Positions 44,878-54,300 are shown, counted from the first letter of the stretch. The stretch: DNA of 64,000 nucleotides from Phytobacter palmae (GCA_900112785.1 FONB01000016.1:1-64000); one strand, 5' to 3'. The notes: a model not told the origin generated them from the letters alone. Program-made: numbers and translations.

Positions 44878-45603
44878 ATGTTTACTTCATTTAAACTCTC
44901 GCTGCCCATTTTAGGAGTCCTGGCAATTGCCCCGTTAAGTATGGTCGCTTATGGCAGTGTTGTTATCAACGGAACACGTGTAATTTACCAGGGAGATAAA
45001 AAGGAAGTAACAGTTTCACTGACAAATAATAATAAAACACCAGTGCTCATTCAGAACTGGTTAGATTATGGGAAAAATACATCTGCAAAAGAAAACGAGG
45101 CTATTCCATTTATCGTTACGCCGCCAATAAATCGGGTTGACCCGGGAAAAGGGCAGACTCTTCGTATCCGATATACGGGGTTACCCGCTTTACCTCAAGA
45201 TAGAGAATCAGTTTTATGGTTAAATGTACTTGAGATTCCCTCCAGTAAAAAAACATCAGAAGGAGATGAACAACAAAGCAAACTTAACATTGCATTCAGA
45301 ACGAAGATAAAATTTTTCTATCGTCCGGCTGCGCTGACGGGCTCTCCTGTAAAGGCCGCAGCAGAATTGCAATGGCATAAAACAAAGAATGAAGTGATCG
45401 CAAAGAATCACTCGAAATTTTATATTTCTCTTGTTGACATTTCATGGCTGGCAAACGGAAAAAAATCTGAACAAAGCGGTACGATGATATCGCCGGGTGC
45501 TACGGCTAAATTTTCTGTGAGAAACGCTGAACAAGTTTCTCAAATACGTTATACAGTAATTGATGACTATGGCGGTATAAGGGAATTTTCTTCCAAATTA
45601 TAA
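44878..45603 (+). CDS. Periplasmic fimbrial chaperone 1
   Basis: 241 residues with a signal peptide (about 1-27). PapD/FimC-type two-domain immunoglobulin fold. The conserved Arg in GTRVIYQG and Lys in RTKIKFFYRP anchor the subunit C-terminus; NPxRVDPGKGQTLRIRYTG and ESVLWLNVLEIP are family signatures. It serves the shaft or minor subunits. A second chaperone lies at 48495-49235. Confidence 0.95.
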   Translation: MFTSFKLSLPILGVLAIAPLSMVAYGSVVINGTRVIYQGDKKEVTVSLTNNNKTPVLIQNWLDYGKNTSAKENEAIPFIVTPPINRVDPGKGQTLRIRYTGLPALPQDRESVLWLNVLEIPSSKKTSEGDEQQSKLNIAFRTKIKFFYRPAALTGSPVKAAAELQWHKTKNEVIAKNHSKFYISLVDISWLANGKKSEQSGTMISPGATAKFSVRNAEQVSQIRYTVIDDYGGIREFSSKL

Positions 45604-45655
45604 TTTAGAAGAAATATATAGTGCTGACAGAACAGCATATCATTGGTTAAGTCTC

Positions 45656-48289
45656 ATGAATAAAAATTTAAAAAACACTCATGCACAAGTGGAATTAATT
45701 ATTTCTCGTGTGGCTTTAATTTTATTTGCGATTTTATATACAGATTATGGTTTTGCTACAGAACCTGATAATGCTATGCCAAAATCGTACGCCAGAAATA
45801 TAGTTGAATTTGATAAAGACTTGCTAATGTTGGGCGCTCATAGCAAGGTTGATCTTAGCCGTTTCAGTTATGGTGCAAATGCTTCACCAGGTAAATATAA
45901 CGTTAATGTTTATTTGAACAATGATCTTCTGTCTAATGAAGAAATACAGTTTCGAGAAGGTGAGGAACACCAGGTATTTCCATGCCTGACCTCACATGTA
46001 ATATCATTGATAAATTTTAAAACTGAACAGTTACCTGCCAGGGTCAGGGACGCTCTTGCCACACCAGGGGAATGTACGGATATTAAGGTACTGATCCCCG
46101 ATGCAAATGTCGACTTCGACAGTAATAAGCAAGAATTACATATAGAAATACCGCAGCTATACATAAACCGTGTTGCGCAAGGTACTGTTAACCCTGCACT
46201 ATGGGATAGTGGCATTCCTGCACTAACTCTTGGTTATTATATTAATGGTTATGATTCCCAGTATAGTCATGGTAATTCATCACGCTCATTATTCTCCTCC
46301 TTAAATGCGGGGCTAAATATTGGTGAGTGGTATATCCGGCATAATGGATCATATAACTGGCAGGAGAAAGGACACGGAGAGTACAGCACTCTTAATAGTT
46401 ATGTTCAGCGGGATATAACTGCATTGCGTGGTCAACTAATTGCTGGGCAATACAATACTTCAGGTCAGCAATTTAATTCATTGTCCTTCAGTGGTGTGCA
46501 GATTAAAACTGATGATCGCATGTTGCCGGAATCTCAGCGGGGTTATGCTCCGGAAATCCGGGGGGTAGCAAAAACAAATGCGAAGGTTACTGTCCGACAG
46601 CAAAATATGGTTATATATGAAACAACGGTCTCGCCCGGTGCGTTTCTTATTAACGATTTATATCCCATGGGCTACGGCGGGGATCTTCAGGTCACCGTTC
46701 AGGAGGCTGATGGGTCAGTAACAAGTTATACTGTTCCCTATTCCTCCGTAGCACAGCTGTTGCGTCCAGGGATGCAGCAATTCAGTATGACTGCGGGAAA
46801 ATTGCGTAATACAGGCGTTAGCAATGAGCCTGTTTTTGCTGAGGGAACCTGGACCAGAGGCCTTAGCAATATTTTTACTGGTTTTACAGGGGCTCAGGTC
46901 AGTGAAAACTATAAGGCTGTGAACATCGGACTGGCGATGGGTACGAATCTGGGTGCTTTTAGTGCCGACGTGACACATTCAGACACCAGTTTGAAGGCTC
47001 AAGATGAGGAAAAAATAACCGGTCAGAGTTATCGCCTGAGTTATAGCAAATTGATTAGTGAAACAGACAGCAATATTACTCTTGCTGCTTACCGCTATTC
47101 AAGTTCGGGATATATGGATTTTTTGACCGCTATGCAGACACAGGACGCACTCACCAATAATGCAGATCCAGATCGTATTAAACGTTCAAAAAACCGCTTT
47201 ACCGTTAATATTAACCAGGGCCTGCCATCAGGCTGGGGAAATTTTTATGCCAGCGCCAGTCTGGAGAAATACTGGAATGATGAAGAAAATTATGACAAAC
47301 AGTACCAGGTAGGTTACAGCAATAATTATAAGCGGATTAGTTATAGTTTAAATATCAGTCGTACCAGAACAGATGATGGCAAAAACCAGACTAACTGGTT
47401 TCTTAACTTTACATTACCTTTATGGGAAAGCCGTGAAACTCGCTCACCTTACTTGAGCCTTCGTTACAACCAGGATGACAATGGAGGAAAAGGTGAGCAG
47501 GCTTTAATATCCGGAGGGTTTGGTGAAAATAACAAATATAACTATAACATTTCCGCTTCTCATGATAACTCTTCCGGCAGTTCAGGCAGTCTTGGTGCCT
47601 CCTGGCAGGGTAGTGCTGCGTCCGTGAATGGTAGTTATAGCACCGGGCGGGACTATCACAGCACCTCATTAGGAATGAATGGTACTCTGATTGCTCATAA
47701 AGGCGGTATCACATTGACTCCCTTCAACAGTGATACATACGCTTTAATTGAGGCAAAGGGGGCCTCGGGGGCAACAGTAGCCGGTTATGCCGGTGCGGTG
47801 GTAGATCAAAATGGTTATGCTCTATTTCCGTCGCTGACGCCATATAAGATGAACAAAATTGCAATTGACCCAGCGGGTTCGCCTTTGAATGTAGAATTTG
47901 AAAATACATCTTTAGATGTTGCACCTCGGGCAGGTGCAGTGGTTAAAGTGAAATTTAAAACCCGGAAAGGCATACCGATTTTAATTACTTCAAGCTTTGG
48001 TGGCGGAGTGATTCCATTTGGGGCCGATGTTTTTGATGAAAAGAATAACTACATTGGTGCAGTTGCGCAGGGCGGAATGATTTATGCGCGAGTGAGTGAA
48101 GAGAAGGGAACCCTGCAAGTTAAATGGGGTGATGATTTGAATTCACGTTGCTATGTTAGTTATCAAACGGTTCCGGGGCGTGGCGAGGGTGATAACACCT
48201 GGTTGCCTCAGCAATTTAATTCGCCTTGCTTAAGTCGCGCTATTGAAGGAACCGGGAAAAACGCGACAGCAGTTGCTCGCAATAATTGA
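45656..48289 (+). CDS. Outer membrane fimbrial usher
   Basis: 877 residues, the usual usher length. Signal/anchor to about residue 35, an N-terminal chaperone-binding domain (VEFDKDLLMLGAHSKVDLSRFSYG), a 24-strand barrel with plug (YAPEIRGVAKTNAKVTVRQQ NMVIYETTVSPGAF pattern), and C-terminal domains (PRAGAVVKVKFKTRKGIPILI, VSYQTVPGRGEG with a Cys pair). It secretes and assembles the pilus at the outer membrane. Codon use is AT-rich like the rest of the operon. Confidence 0.96.
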   Translation: MNKNLKNTHAQVELIISRVALILFAILYTDYGFATEPDNAMPKSYARNIVEFDKDLLMLGAHSKVDLSRFSYGANASPGKYNVNVYLNNDLLSNEEIQFREGEEHQVFPCLTSHVISLINFKTEQLPARVRDALATPGECTDIKVLIPDANVDFDSNKQELHIEIPQLYINRVAQGTVNPALWDSGIPALTLGYYINGYDSQYSHGNSSRSLFSSLNAGLNIGEWYIRHNGSYNWQEKGHGEYSTLNSYVQRDITALRGQLIAGQYNTSGQQFNSLSFSGVQIKTDDRMLPESQRGYAPEIRGVAKTNAKVTVRQQNMVIYETTVSPGAFLINDLYPMGYGGDLQVTVQEADGSVTSYTVPYSSVAQLLRPGMQQFSMTAGKLRNTGVSNEPVFAEGTWTRGLSNIFTGFTGAQVSENYKAVNIGLAMGTNLGAFSADVTHSDTSLKAQDEEKITGQSYRLSYSKLISETDSNITLAAYRYSSSGYMDFLTAMQTQDALTNNADPDRIKRSKNRFTVNINQGLPSGWGNFYASASLEKYWNDEENYDKQYQVGYSNNYKRISYSLNISRTRTDDGKNQTNWFLNFTLPLWESRETRSPYLSLRYNQDDNGGKGEQALISGGFGENNKYNYNISASHDNSSGSSGSLGASWQGSAASVNGSYSTGRDYHSTSLGMNGTLIAHKGGITLTPFNSDTYALIEAKGASGATVAGYAGAVVDQNGYALFPSLTPYKMNKIAIDPAGSPLNVEFENTSLDVAPRAGAVVKVKFKTRKGIPILITSSFGGGVIPFGADVFDEKNNYIGAVAQGGMIYARVSEEKGTLQVKWGDDLNSRCYVSYQTVPGRGEGDNTWLPQQFNSPCLSRAIEGTGKNATAVARNN

Positions 48290-48295
48290 AATGAT

Positions 48296-48320
48296 ATATT
48301 TCCTGCTTCGCAGGAAATAT
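48296..48320 (+). other. Intercistronic hairpin after the usher gene
   Basis: Perfect 11-bp stem ATATTTCCTGC/GCAGGAAATAT with a 3-nt loop, 7 bases after the usher stop, not followed by T. It can stabilise or process the mRNA and so lower expression of the second chaperone and adhesin. Confidence 0.55.
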
Positions 48321-48397
48321 AAAACCTAACGCGCGATGAAGAGTTGATCGAGTTTTAACCTGGACGACGATGTTTTATCTATGCAGGTGCCAGCTTT

Positions 48398-48426
48398 AAT
48401 TCTCATGCATATTGAGCGTGAGAATT
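48398..48426. promoter_or_regulatory. Inverted repeat upstream of chaperone 2
   Basis: AATTCTCA and TGAGAATT, perfect 8-bp arms 13 bp apart, 69 bp before the second chaperone. It may be a protein binding site for an internal promoter; no T run follows. Confidence 0.3.
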
Positions 48427-48494
48427 CAAAAGGTATTGATTTACCATTTTAAGTTGGATTAATCAATGGTTTATACTCCTGGTGAGATGCAATA

Positions 48495-49235
48495 ATGAGA
48501 ATTAATACTGTAATTTCATTTCTATTGATATTATTTTTATGCATGAACAATTATTGTTATGCAGGAATTCAGCTCGATCGCACACGCGTTATCTACCCTG
48601 CTTCTGAAAAGGAAGTGACTGTTAGTCTTGTAAATAAATCCACTGCCCCGCGTCTGCTTCAGACCTGGGTCGACAGTGGTGATTACACCGTCTCACCGGA
48701 AAAGGCTTCGGGTCCTTTTGTTGTCTCACCGCCTATCTTTCGGGTTGATGCAGGAAAAGGACAGACTTTGCGAATCTTTTACACAGGTACTGAATTACCC
48801 AAAGATCGGGAGTCTGTTTTCTGGCTTAATATTCTCGAAGTTAAGCCTAAACCTCCCGTCGCTGATAATGGTACAGATAATTATATGCATGTTTCAGTCC
48901 GGACGAGGATGAAAATATTTTTTCGCCCTGTAGGTCTAACCGGCACTCCGGAAGAATCGGTATCCGGACTGCGTTGGCGGGTTATTCATAACGATGCAGG
49001 TTATGGTCTGGAATGTAAGAACTCATCGGCATATAACGTTTCGTTCAGTCATGTGTTATTTAGTGTGGACAAAAGCAAGAATATTGAAACCGATAATGGC
49101 ATTTGTCCGGCCAGAGGGGGAAGGATTTTTGCGCTGCATGGCACGCCGGGAAATTCTAATGGAAAGGTCCATTTCACTTATATAGACGATTTTGGAGGAT
49201 TCAAAGATGAGGCGCAAAGTGTTATTGGTAATTAA
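48495..49235 (+). CDS. Periplasmic fimbrial chaperone 2
   Basis: 246 residues with a signal peptide (about 1-23). The same PapD-like architecture: DRTRVIYPASEKEVTVSLVNKS with the anchor Arg, FRVDAGKGQTLRIFYTG, ESVFWLNILEVKPK, and VRTRMKIFFRPVGLTG with the anchor Lys. It differs clearly from chaperone 1, so it is not a recent duplication. It sits directly before the adhesin gene and may be dedicated to it. Confidence 0.94.
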   Translation: MRINTVISFLLILFLCMNNYCYAGIQLDRTRVIYPASEKEVTVSLVNKSTAPRLLQTWVDSGDYTVSPEKASGPFVVSPPIFRVDAGKGQTLRIFYTGTELPKDRESVFWLNILEVKPKPPVADNGTDNYMHVSVRTRMKIFFRPVGLTGTPEESVSGLRWRVIHNDAGYGLECKNSSAYNVSFSHVLFSVDKSKNIETDNGICPARGGRIFALHGTPGNSNGKVHFTYIDDFGGFKDEAQSVIGN

Positions 49236-49296
49236 GTGAATTATGGTGCAAATCCTGTATATCTGTTGAAACCCGGAAGTCGTAGGAGAAAATAAA

Positions 49297-50289
49297 ATGA
49301 AATTTTTAGGAGTTTTAATAAATTACATAATTGTAATTTTTACCTTAACTTTTGCACAGCAATCATGGGCGAATTGCACCAGTGGTCCTACATATACTTA
49401 TAACTATAACATTCCCGTTACAACATTAACCATACCGAGGGATAAAACCCCAGGGCCTATTGGAAATGTTATTACTCCAACAATTGGTCAATCAGTCACC
49501 GTATCATGTAATGGCGGAGCTCCCAAATTATCGCTTAAATTTGGCTCAAATTTGACTCCTTCCAGTTATTCTCCTGATGTATATGAAACCGGTGTGCCTG
49601 GAATTGGAATAAAGATATGGGATACATTTTCATCCCCAATTGTAGTTGGAAACAATCTTACATACTGGTACAGCCCATCTAACAGTACGACATACACCGG
49701 TGGTGCCTGGCTGACTGGTATTCAGGTTCAGTTCTATGTTACAGGTCCTGTATCACCGGGTGTTATTACGTCATTTCCAAGTATTCAGTCCTGGGCAAAC
49801 ACTCAAATAAGTGAGACTGGTGGGGCAAATTATAATACTCTTAATCTTAAGGGAAACATCGTTGTCAATGCGCCATCCTGTGAAACGCCTGACGTTACGG
49901 TAAAAATGGGAACGCATTACCCAAGGGAGTTTACGTCTGTTGGTTCAACTACTTCTGCATCTCCATTTGATTTTAAAATCAATGATTGCAAGTCAGGACT
50001 GAATTCTATTTCTTATATATTCTCACCTGCTACGGGCGTTAGTCTGGTTGGAACAGGGAATGATCAATATCTTACATTAAATAATCAATCAACTGCTTCT
50101 GGCGTAGGGATTCAGGTTTTATATGATGATGGCAGTAATGTACCATTCAATACAAAAATTTTATACCGGACTTCTCCAGCAGCTGGTGGTTATGTTATTC
50201 CCATGAAGGCCCGATATATAAAAACTGCCAGTGATATTACGGGCGGTACTGCTGATTCAGTTCTCGTTTTTACTATGATATATGAGTAA
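49297..50289 (+). CDS. Two-domain fimbrial tip adhesin
   Basis: 330 residues, FimH-like in size and layout. Signal peptide to about residue 26 (QQSWA), an N-terminal receptor-binding domain rich in Thr/Ser/Pro (about 27-185, two Cys), and a C-terminal pilin domain from about 195 (VNAPSCETPDVTVKMGTHYPREF, two Cys, ending SVLVFTMIYE). The binding specificity cannot be predicted; no clear similarity to the mannose pocket of FimH is visible. GTAGGAG precedes the ATG. Confidence 0.88.
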   Translation: MKFLGVLINYIIVIFTLTFAQQSWANCTSGPTYTYNYNIPVTTLTIPRDKTPGPIGNVITPTIGQSVTVSCNGGAPKLSLKFGSNLTPSSYSPDVYETGVPGIGIKIWDTFSSPIVVGNNLTYWYSPSNSTTYTGGAWLTGIQVQFYVTGPVSPGVITSFPSIQSWANTQISETGGANYNTLNLKGNIVVNAPSCETPDVTVKMGTHYPREFTSVGSTTSASPFDFKINDCKSGLNSISYIFSPATGVSLVGTGNDQYLTLNNQSTASGVGIQVLYDDGSNVPFNTKILYRTSPAAGGYVIPMKARYIKTASDITGGTADSVLVFTMIYE

Positions 50290-50314
50290 TTTAAAAAGAT
50301 AATAATCCAAATGA

Positions 50315-50345
50315 CAAACATCATTCAGGTGATGTTTGAATTTTT
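50315..50345 (+). terminator. Terminator of the fimbrial operon
   Basis: CAAACATCA/TGATGTTTG, a perfect 9-bp stem with a 6-nt loop, followed by AATTTTT. It separates the adhesin from the LuxR-type gene. Confidence 0.8.
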
Positions 50346-50452
50346 CCAATTTTTCTTGCTTGCGTAAAATGAAATGTTTTTTTTACCATTTGCAATTCTA
50401 ATTGTTAAAATTCTATCAAGCAATAATACCATATTGAACAGGTGGTTTATTT

Positions 50453-51112
50453 ATGATTTCTGCAATTGTCTCAGTCAATGACGTTCTATATAGAAACAGC
50501 CTTGAGAAATTCATCTCTGTAATGTTTGCCAATAAATTCAATAAGGCGATTGTTTTTTCTCATAAACTTAATGCCATAAGTGTCAGCACCGCTGATATTA
50601 TTTTTTTAGAATTTTGCAACGGTGAAACCATGATATGTACTCCAGAACTTATGTTCAGGAAAAAAAGCATTGTCATTGGTATAGTCGATGATTTATCCAG
50701 AGTAGCGACAGTGTCATCCGGATGTTTCCCTGACGTTGTTTTTATCGAGCGAAAATCTGATTTAGAAACCATTGAAAGAGTAGTTACCCGGCAATGGAAA
50801 ATAAGGTTTCTTTCCGGAAAAGATCCTTTATGCTTTTCATGTTACAAATGTAAACCGGCATCAATGACGCACAAAGAAACCATGATAATGTCTAAAATTC
50901 TGCAAGGCATTAGTGTTGCGCAAATTGCAAATGATTTGAACCTGGATTGTAAGACTATTTATGTTCATAAACACTCCGTAATGAAGAAATTCAATCTAAT
51001 AAATGATTGCGAATTAATTGCTTTCCTTAATTCTTTAAAGAATAAGAATGTTAAACCTAATCTATTCAGGGAATTAATTGAACATAATAATAAACCCAAC
51101 TTTCTATACTGA
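50453..51112 (+). CDS. LuxR/FimZ-type transcriptional regulator
   Basis: 219 residues. The C-terminal LuxR helix-turn-helix is clear (about 142-200: MTHKETMIMSKILQGISVAQIANDLNLDCKTIYVHKHSVMKKFNL). The N-terminal half has receiver-like length but lacks an obvious DD...D...K phospho-acceptor set, so it may be a pseudo-receiver. Ushers often have such a regulator at the operon end. It has its own short AT-rich promoter region behind the terminator at 50315-50345. Confidence 0.85.
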   Translation: MISAIVSVNDVLYRNSLEKFISVMFANKFNKAIVFSHKLNAISVSTADIIFLEFCNGETMICTPELMFRKKSIVIGIVDDLSRVATVSSGCFPDVVFIERKSDLETIERVVTRQWKIRFLSGKDPLCFSCYKCKPASMTHKETMIMSKILQGISVAQIANDLNLDCKTIYVHKHSVMKKFNLINDCELIAFLNSLKNKNVKPNLFRELIEHNNKPNFLY

Positions 51113-51308
51113 CATGTGAAGATAATATTGGAAAATTGATTGATAAAGTGAATTCCATCTGGTTTATGTCAGATGATATATTCATGCAAATTAATTTATT
51201 ACTCTGATGGTATAGCTTTTATTTTGATAATTCAGTCTGAAGAGATGGCTTTGACTGTCAGCCGTAATTGGTCGTTACCTTTTCTGGCGCTATGTCTTAT
51301 GCTGGCTT

Positions 51309-51614
51309 GTGGGCGAACATGGACACACTGATACGCTTGTCGCCAGAGCTCAACAAGGTATGAAGGCAACGCTTACGCACGTTATACAACGCAAAGAGCT
51401 TGCCGACTATCTCCAGTGCCTTCGGGTTGAAGTGGCAAAGCAGAGACTTGAATCGAAACCAGTCAACTTTGATGAAGTGAGTCTGCGTGTCGGTTACACC
51501 GACGCAGGCACGTTTCGACAGTTGTTTAAGCGAAAGACGGGGCTGACGCCACGCGACTACCAAATACGCTTTGCCCGCCCCAGTTCCCCGGATAACGATG
51601 GTGATAATACTTAA
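51309..51614 (+). pseudogene. AraC-family regulator, C-terminal fragment
   Basis: About 100 residues: one and a half AraC helix-turn-helix units, with RKELADYLQCLRVEVAKQRLESKPVNFDEVSLRVGYTDAGTFRQLFKRKTGLTPRDYQIRF matched to the GlxA/FtrA type in pieces of the family pattern. The N-terminal sensor (DJ-1-like) domain expected for this type is missing and the DNA upstream does not encode it, so it is a decayed remnant marking an old deletion at the island edge. Confidence 0.75.
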
Positions 51615-51639
51615 CCTGCTGCGCCCAGTCGGATTCAGA

Positions 51640-53079
51640 TCAGGACGATAACAGCACTGATAAACGTTTCACCGCCGCTTGTGCTTCTTCTGTACTGGCA
51701 AAATTGGTAAATCCCATCAACAGCCCATTCTGCTGCGGGGTCTCAGCATCCCATTCACTGAGCGCCTTAACTCCAAGCCCTGCCGCCTGCGCCGCCGTTG
51801 CCAGCGTTTTGTCGGACTGGCGTTCGTTCAGGTAAGCCAGAACTTGTATGCCCCCGGCCTGAGGCTGGATGTGCAGAGATGAGCCGAAAATGCTTTCAAG
51901 TGCATCCACAAGATAACCACGCCTGACGGCGTACAACTGGCGCATTTTGCGCAAATGGCGGGCAAAATGCCCTTGTTGCATAAACGCTGCCACCATCGCT
52001 TGCGGCAGAATAGAGCCCGGCCCCGGCCAGTGGTTAACGGCCTCGTGAAAGGTCAGTTGCAGAGAGGGGGGCACCACCAGGTAGGCCAGACGTAAGCCGG
52101 GAAAGAGGACTTTACTGAAAGTGCCGGTATAAAGCACACGTTGTTCATGATCGAGGCTTTTCAGGGCCGGTAGCGGATGACCGTGGTAGCGGAATTCACT
52201 GTCGTAGTCATCCTCAATGATCCATGCATCTTTTTGGTTCGCCCATGCCAGCAACGCCAGACGTCGGGCCAGGGACAGTGCGACACCTGTGGGGCTTTGG
52301 TGTGAAGGCGTGACGACGGCAAAACGTGCATTCGGTGCCCGTTGCTCCCCGGTAGCCACCTGTAATCCCTCGTTATCTACCGGAACGGGTGTCAACGTCA
52401 TCCCCATTTGCTGCAAAAAGTATCTGCCGGGAAAATAACCCGGGTTTTCATACCAGCCACAGTCGCCTGCCTGTAAAACAGTACGACACAGCAACTCAAG
52501 CGCCCCCTGATAGCCAATGGTAATAAACACCTGCTCCGGTGTGCAGGCGATACCGCGAGAGATGCCCAGATAGGTGGCAATGGCCTCCCTAAGCGGCGCA
52601 TATCCGGCCGGATCGGGTTGAGCCATCACCGTTGACTCAATCATGCGCAGCGTTTGTGCAGACAGGCGAGACCATATTTTCCGTGGGAACGCGTCCAGCG
52701 CCGGTACACCTGGCTGAAACGGCAGAATATTCCCCGTCAGGCGCGTCTGATTCGGCTGTGCAACGGAGGTTTTGCGTCGCTGCGGCGCTTTTCCGGTGGT
52801 CGGCAGCGTCGCCAGTTGGGGCGATACCCGGGTTCCTGCCGCTCCCTTCGTCACAAGATAGCCTTCACTGACCAGCATCTGGTAAGCCATTTCCACCGTT
52901 CCCCGCGCTACGTGAAGTTCGCTGGCGAGATTGCGTATTGACGGGACGCGTTCCCCGGGGCGTAACCGACCGGCAGTAATAGCGTCGCGATATCGCTGGT
53001 AAAGCTGCAAATAGAGCGGCGTATCGGGCTGCCTGCTGGATTCAGGCATCAATGCTTCCACATTCTTTGTCCTGGTCAT
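51640..53079 (-). CDS. MocR/PdxR-family PLP-dependent regulator
   Basis: 479 residues. A GntR-type winged helix (about 18-85, YQRYRDAITAGRLRPGERVPSIRNLASELHVARGTVEMAYQ) is fused to a class I aminotransferase-like domain with the PLP Lys in YTGTFSKVLFPGLRLAYLV (about residue 320) and NPGYFPG, DDYDSEF segments. MocR proteins usually control the divergent neighbour; here that is the acetyltransferase/AhpD-like pair starting 71 bp away. The effector is unknown. Confidence 0.9.
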   Translation of the reverse strand: MTRTKNVEALMPESSRQPDTPLYLQLYQRYRDAITAGRLRPGERVPSIRNLASELHVARGTVEMAYQMLVSEGYLVTKGAAGTRVSPQLATLPTTGKAPQRRKTSVAQPNQTRLTGNILPFQPGVPALDAFPRKIWSRLSAQTLRMIESTVMAQPDPAGYAPLREAIATYLGISRGIACTPEQVFITIGYQGALELLCRTVLQAGDCGWYENPGYFPGRYFLQQMGMTLTPVPVDNEGLQVATGEQRAPNARFAVVTPSHQSPTGVALSLARRLALLAWANQKDAWIIEDDYDSEFRYHGHPLPALKSLDHEQRVLYTGTFSKVLFPGLRLAYLVVPPSLQLTFHEAVNHWPGPGSILPQAMVAAFMQQGHFARHLRKMRQLYAVRRGYLVDALESIFGSSLHIQPQAGGIQVLAYLNERQSDKTLATAAQAAGLGVKALSEWDAETPQQNGLLMGFTNFASTEEAQAAVKRLSVLLSS

Positions 53080-53150
53080 TTAGATAATTCTTGTCACTGT
53101 AGCATAGGTCATGGCGGGGATATATTGCAGCCATCAGACAGGGGAAACGT

Positions 53151-53585
53151 ATGGCGACATTCGAAATACACAACATTGAAAGCGAACATGAACTCCAGAC
53201 CGCATACGTATTAATGCGGGAGTTGCGACCACACCTGGCAGATGCAGAGAACTTTATAGCCCGTGTTCACCGTCAGGCTGGACAGGGTTATAGCCTCAAG
53301 GGCGTCTGGCAGGATCACGAGCTACTGGCCCTGGCGGGCTACCGGATTTCGGAAAATCTGATCTACGGTCGCTTTCTCTATGTTGATGATCTTGTGACGG
53401 CACCCCGTGCCCGCAGCCACGGTCTGGGCGCGAAATTGATCGATGCCCTGCGTGAAGAGGCACGCTGCCAGAATTGTACTCACCTGGTACTTGATACCGG
53501 CTTAGGTAATGCGCTGGGCCAACGTTTCTACTATCGACAAGGCTTGCTGGCGGCAGGCATGCACTTTCGCCAGTCCTTAGTATGA
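53151..53585 (+). CDS. GNAT-family N-acetyltransferase
   Basis: 144 residues with a full GNAT fold: acetyl-CoA motif A as VTAPRARSHGLGAKLIDAL (about 85-103) and motif B as NALGQRFYYRQGLLAAG. The substrate is unknown. Probably the first gene of a two-gene unit with the AhpD-like gene 27 bp downstream, under the divergent MocR regulator. Confidence 0.88.
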   Translation: MATFEIHNIESEHELQTAYVLMRELRPHLADAENFIARVHRQAGQGYSLKGVWQDHELLALAGYRISENLIYGRFLYVDDLVTAPRARSHGLGAKLIDALREEARCQNCTHLVLDTGLGNALGQRFYYRQGLLAAGMHFRQSLV

Positions 53586-53612
53586 AGTTTTTTAATAACC
53601 GGAGATAACCTG

Positions 53613-54047
53613 ATGAGCACCCCACAACGTTTACCCTATTACACCCTTTCCCCGGAAGCATATAGCGGGTTTGCGGCGACCAAAAAGGCGCTGAGTAAGA
53701 GCACTCTCGGGAAAACGCTGATTGAATTAGTCTGGCTGCGGATCTCCCAGATTAACGGCTGCGCATTTTGCCTGGAGATGCATGCGAAAGCGCTGCGTGC
53801 CGATGGCGAAAGCGCTGCGCGACTGGATAGCCTGGCAGGCTGGCGCGTCAGCGAATTGTTTAGCGAACGTGAACGTGCAGCCCTCGCGTGGGCAGAGTCT
53901 TTAACGCACGTAGATAAAACGCATGCGCCCGATGCGGATTACACCCCTCTGGCGGATCATTTCAGCGAAGCTGAAATTTCCGATCTGACCTTTGCGATTG
54001 CGCTGATGAGCGCATTTAATCGCCTGGCGATCGGCATGCGTCAGTAA
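53613..54047 (+). CDS. AhpD-like carboxymuconolactone decarboxylase-family protein
   Basis: 144 residues. The redox motif INGCAFCLEMHAKALR (CxxC plus His, about 50-60) is that of alkylhydroperoxidase AhpD-like proteins, so a peroxidase or thiol redox role is more likely than lactone decarboxylation. GGAGAT precedes the ATG. Confidence 0.87.
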   Translation: MSTPQRLPYYTLSPEAYSGFAATKKALSKSTLGKTLIELVWLRISQINGCAFCLEMHAKALRADGESAARLDSLAGWRVSELFSERERAALAWAESLTHVDKTHAPDADYTPLADHFSEAEISDLTFAIALMSAFNRLAIGMRQ

Positions 54048-54271
54048 TCCTTACATCCGGCTCAGGGACGCGCCGGAATGGAAAAAGTGTAAATGGGCAT
54101 TCTGCGTATCAAATGCATCCCACCCAGACCCCCTAAGTCCGCTGCTATCGCCCAGCCAGAGTCGCTGCAATGGCCCGGCCAATCTGTCGGATATCTGTAG
54201 TTCTCCTTTAAAAATCATCATCTGCGATGAAGAGGTTCCCGCCGCGTGAACGATCGCGGTTAAGAAGCGTG
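54048..54271. other. Intergenic region upstream of the GST operon
   Basis: Together with the promoter at 54272-54300 and operators to 54326 this makes a 303-bp gap. It shows a weak CCGGC/GCCGG hairpin at 54057-54076 after the AhpD-like gene and no gene. Confidence 0.4.
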
Positions 54272-54300
54272 TTGCGCAGTCAGATAGAGTGGCTTATGAT
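54272..54300 (+). promoter_or_regulatory. Promoter of the GST-SMR operon
   Basis: TTGCGC (-35), a 17-bp spacer and TATGAT (-10, one mismatch). The last T of the -10 is the first base of the palindromic operator TTGCAATTGCAA, so a bound repressor would block open complex formation. Confidence 0.65.
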
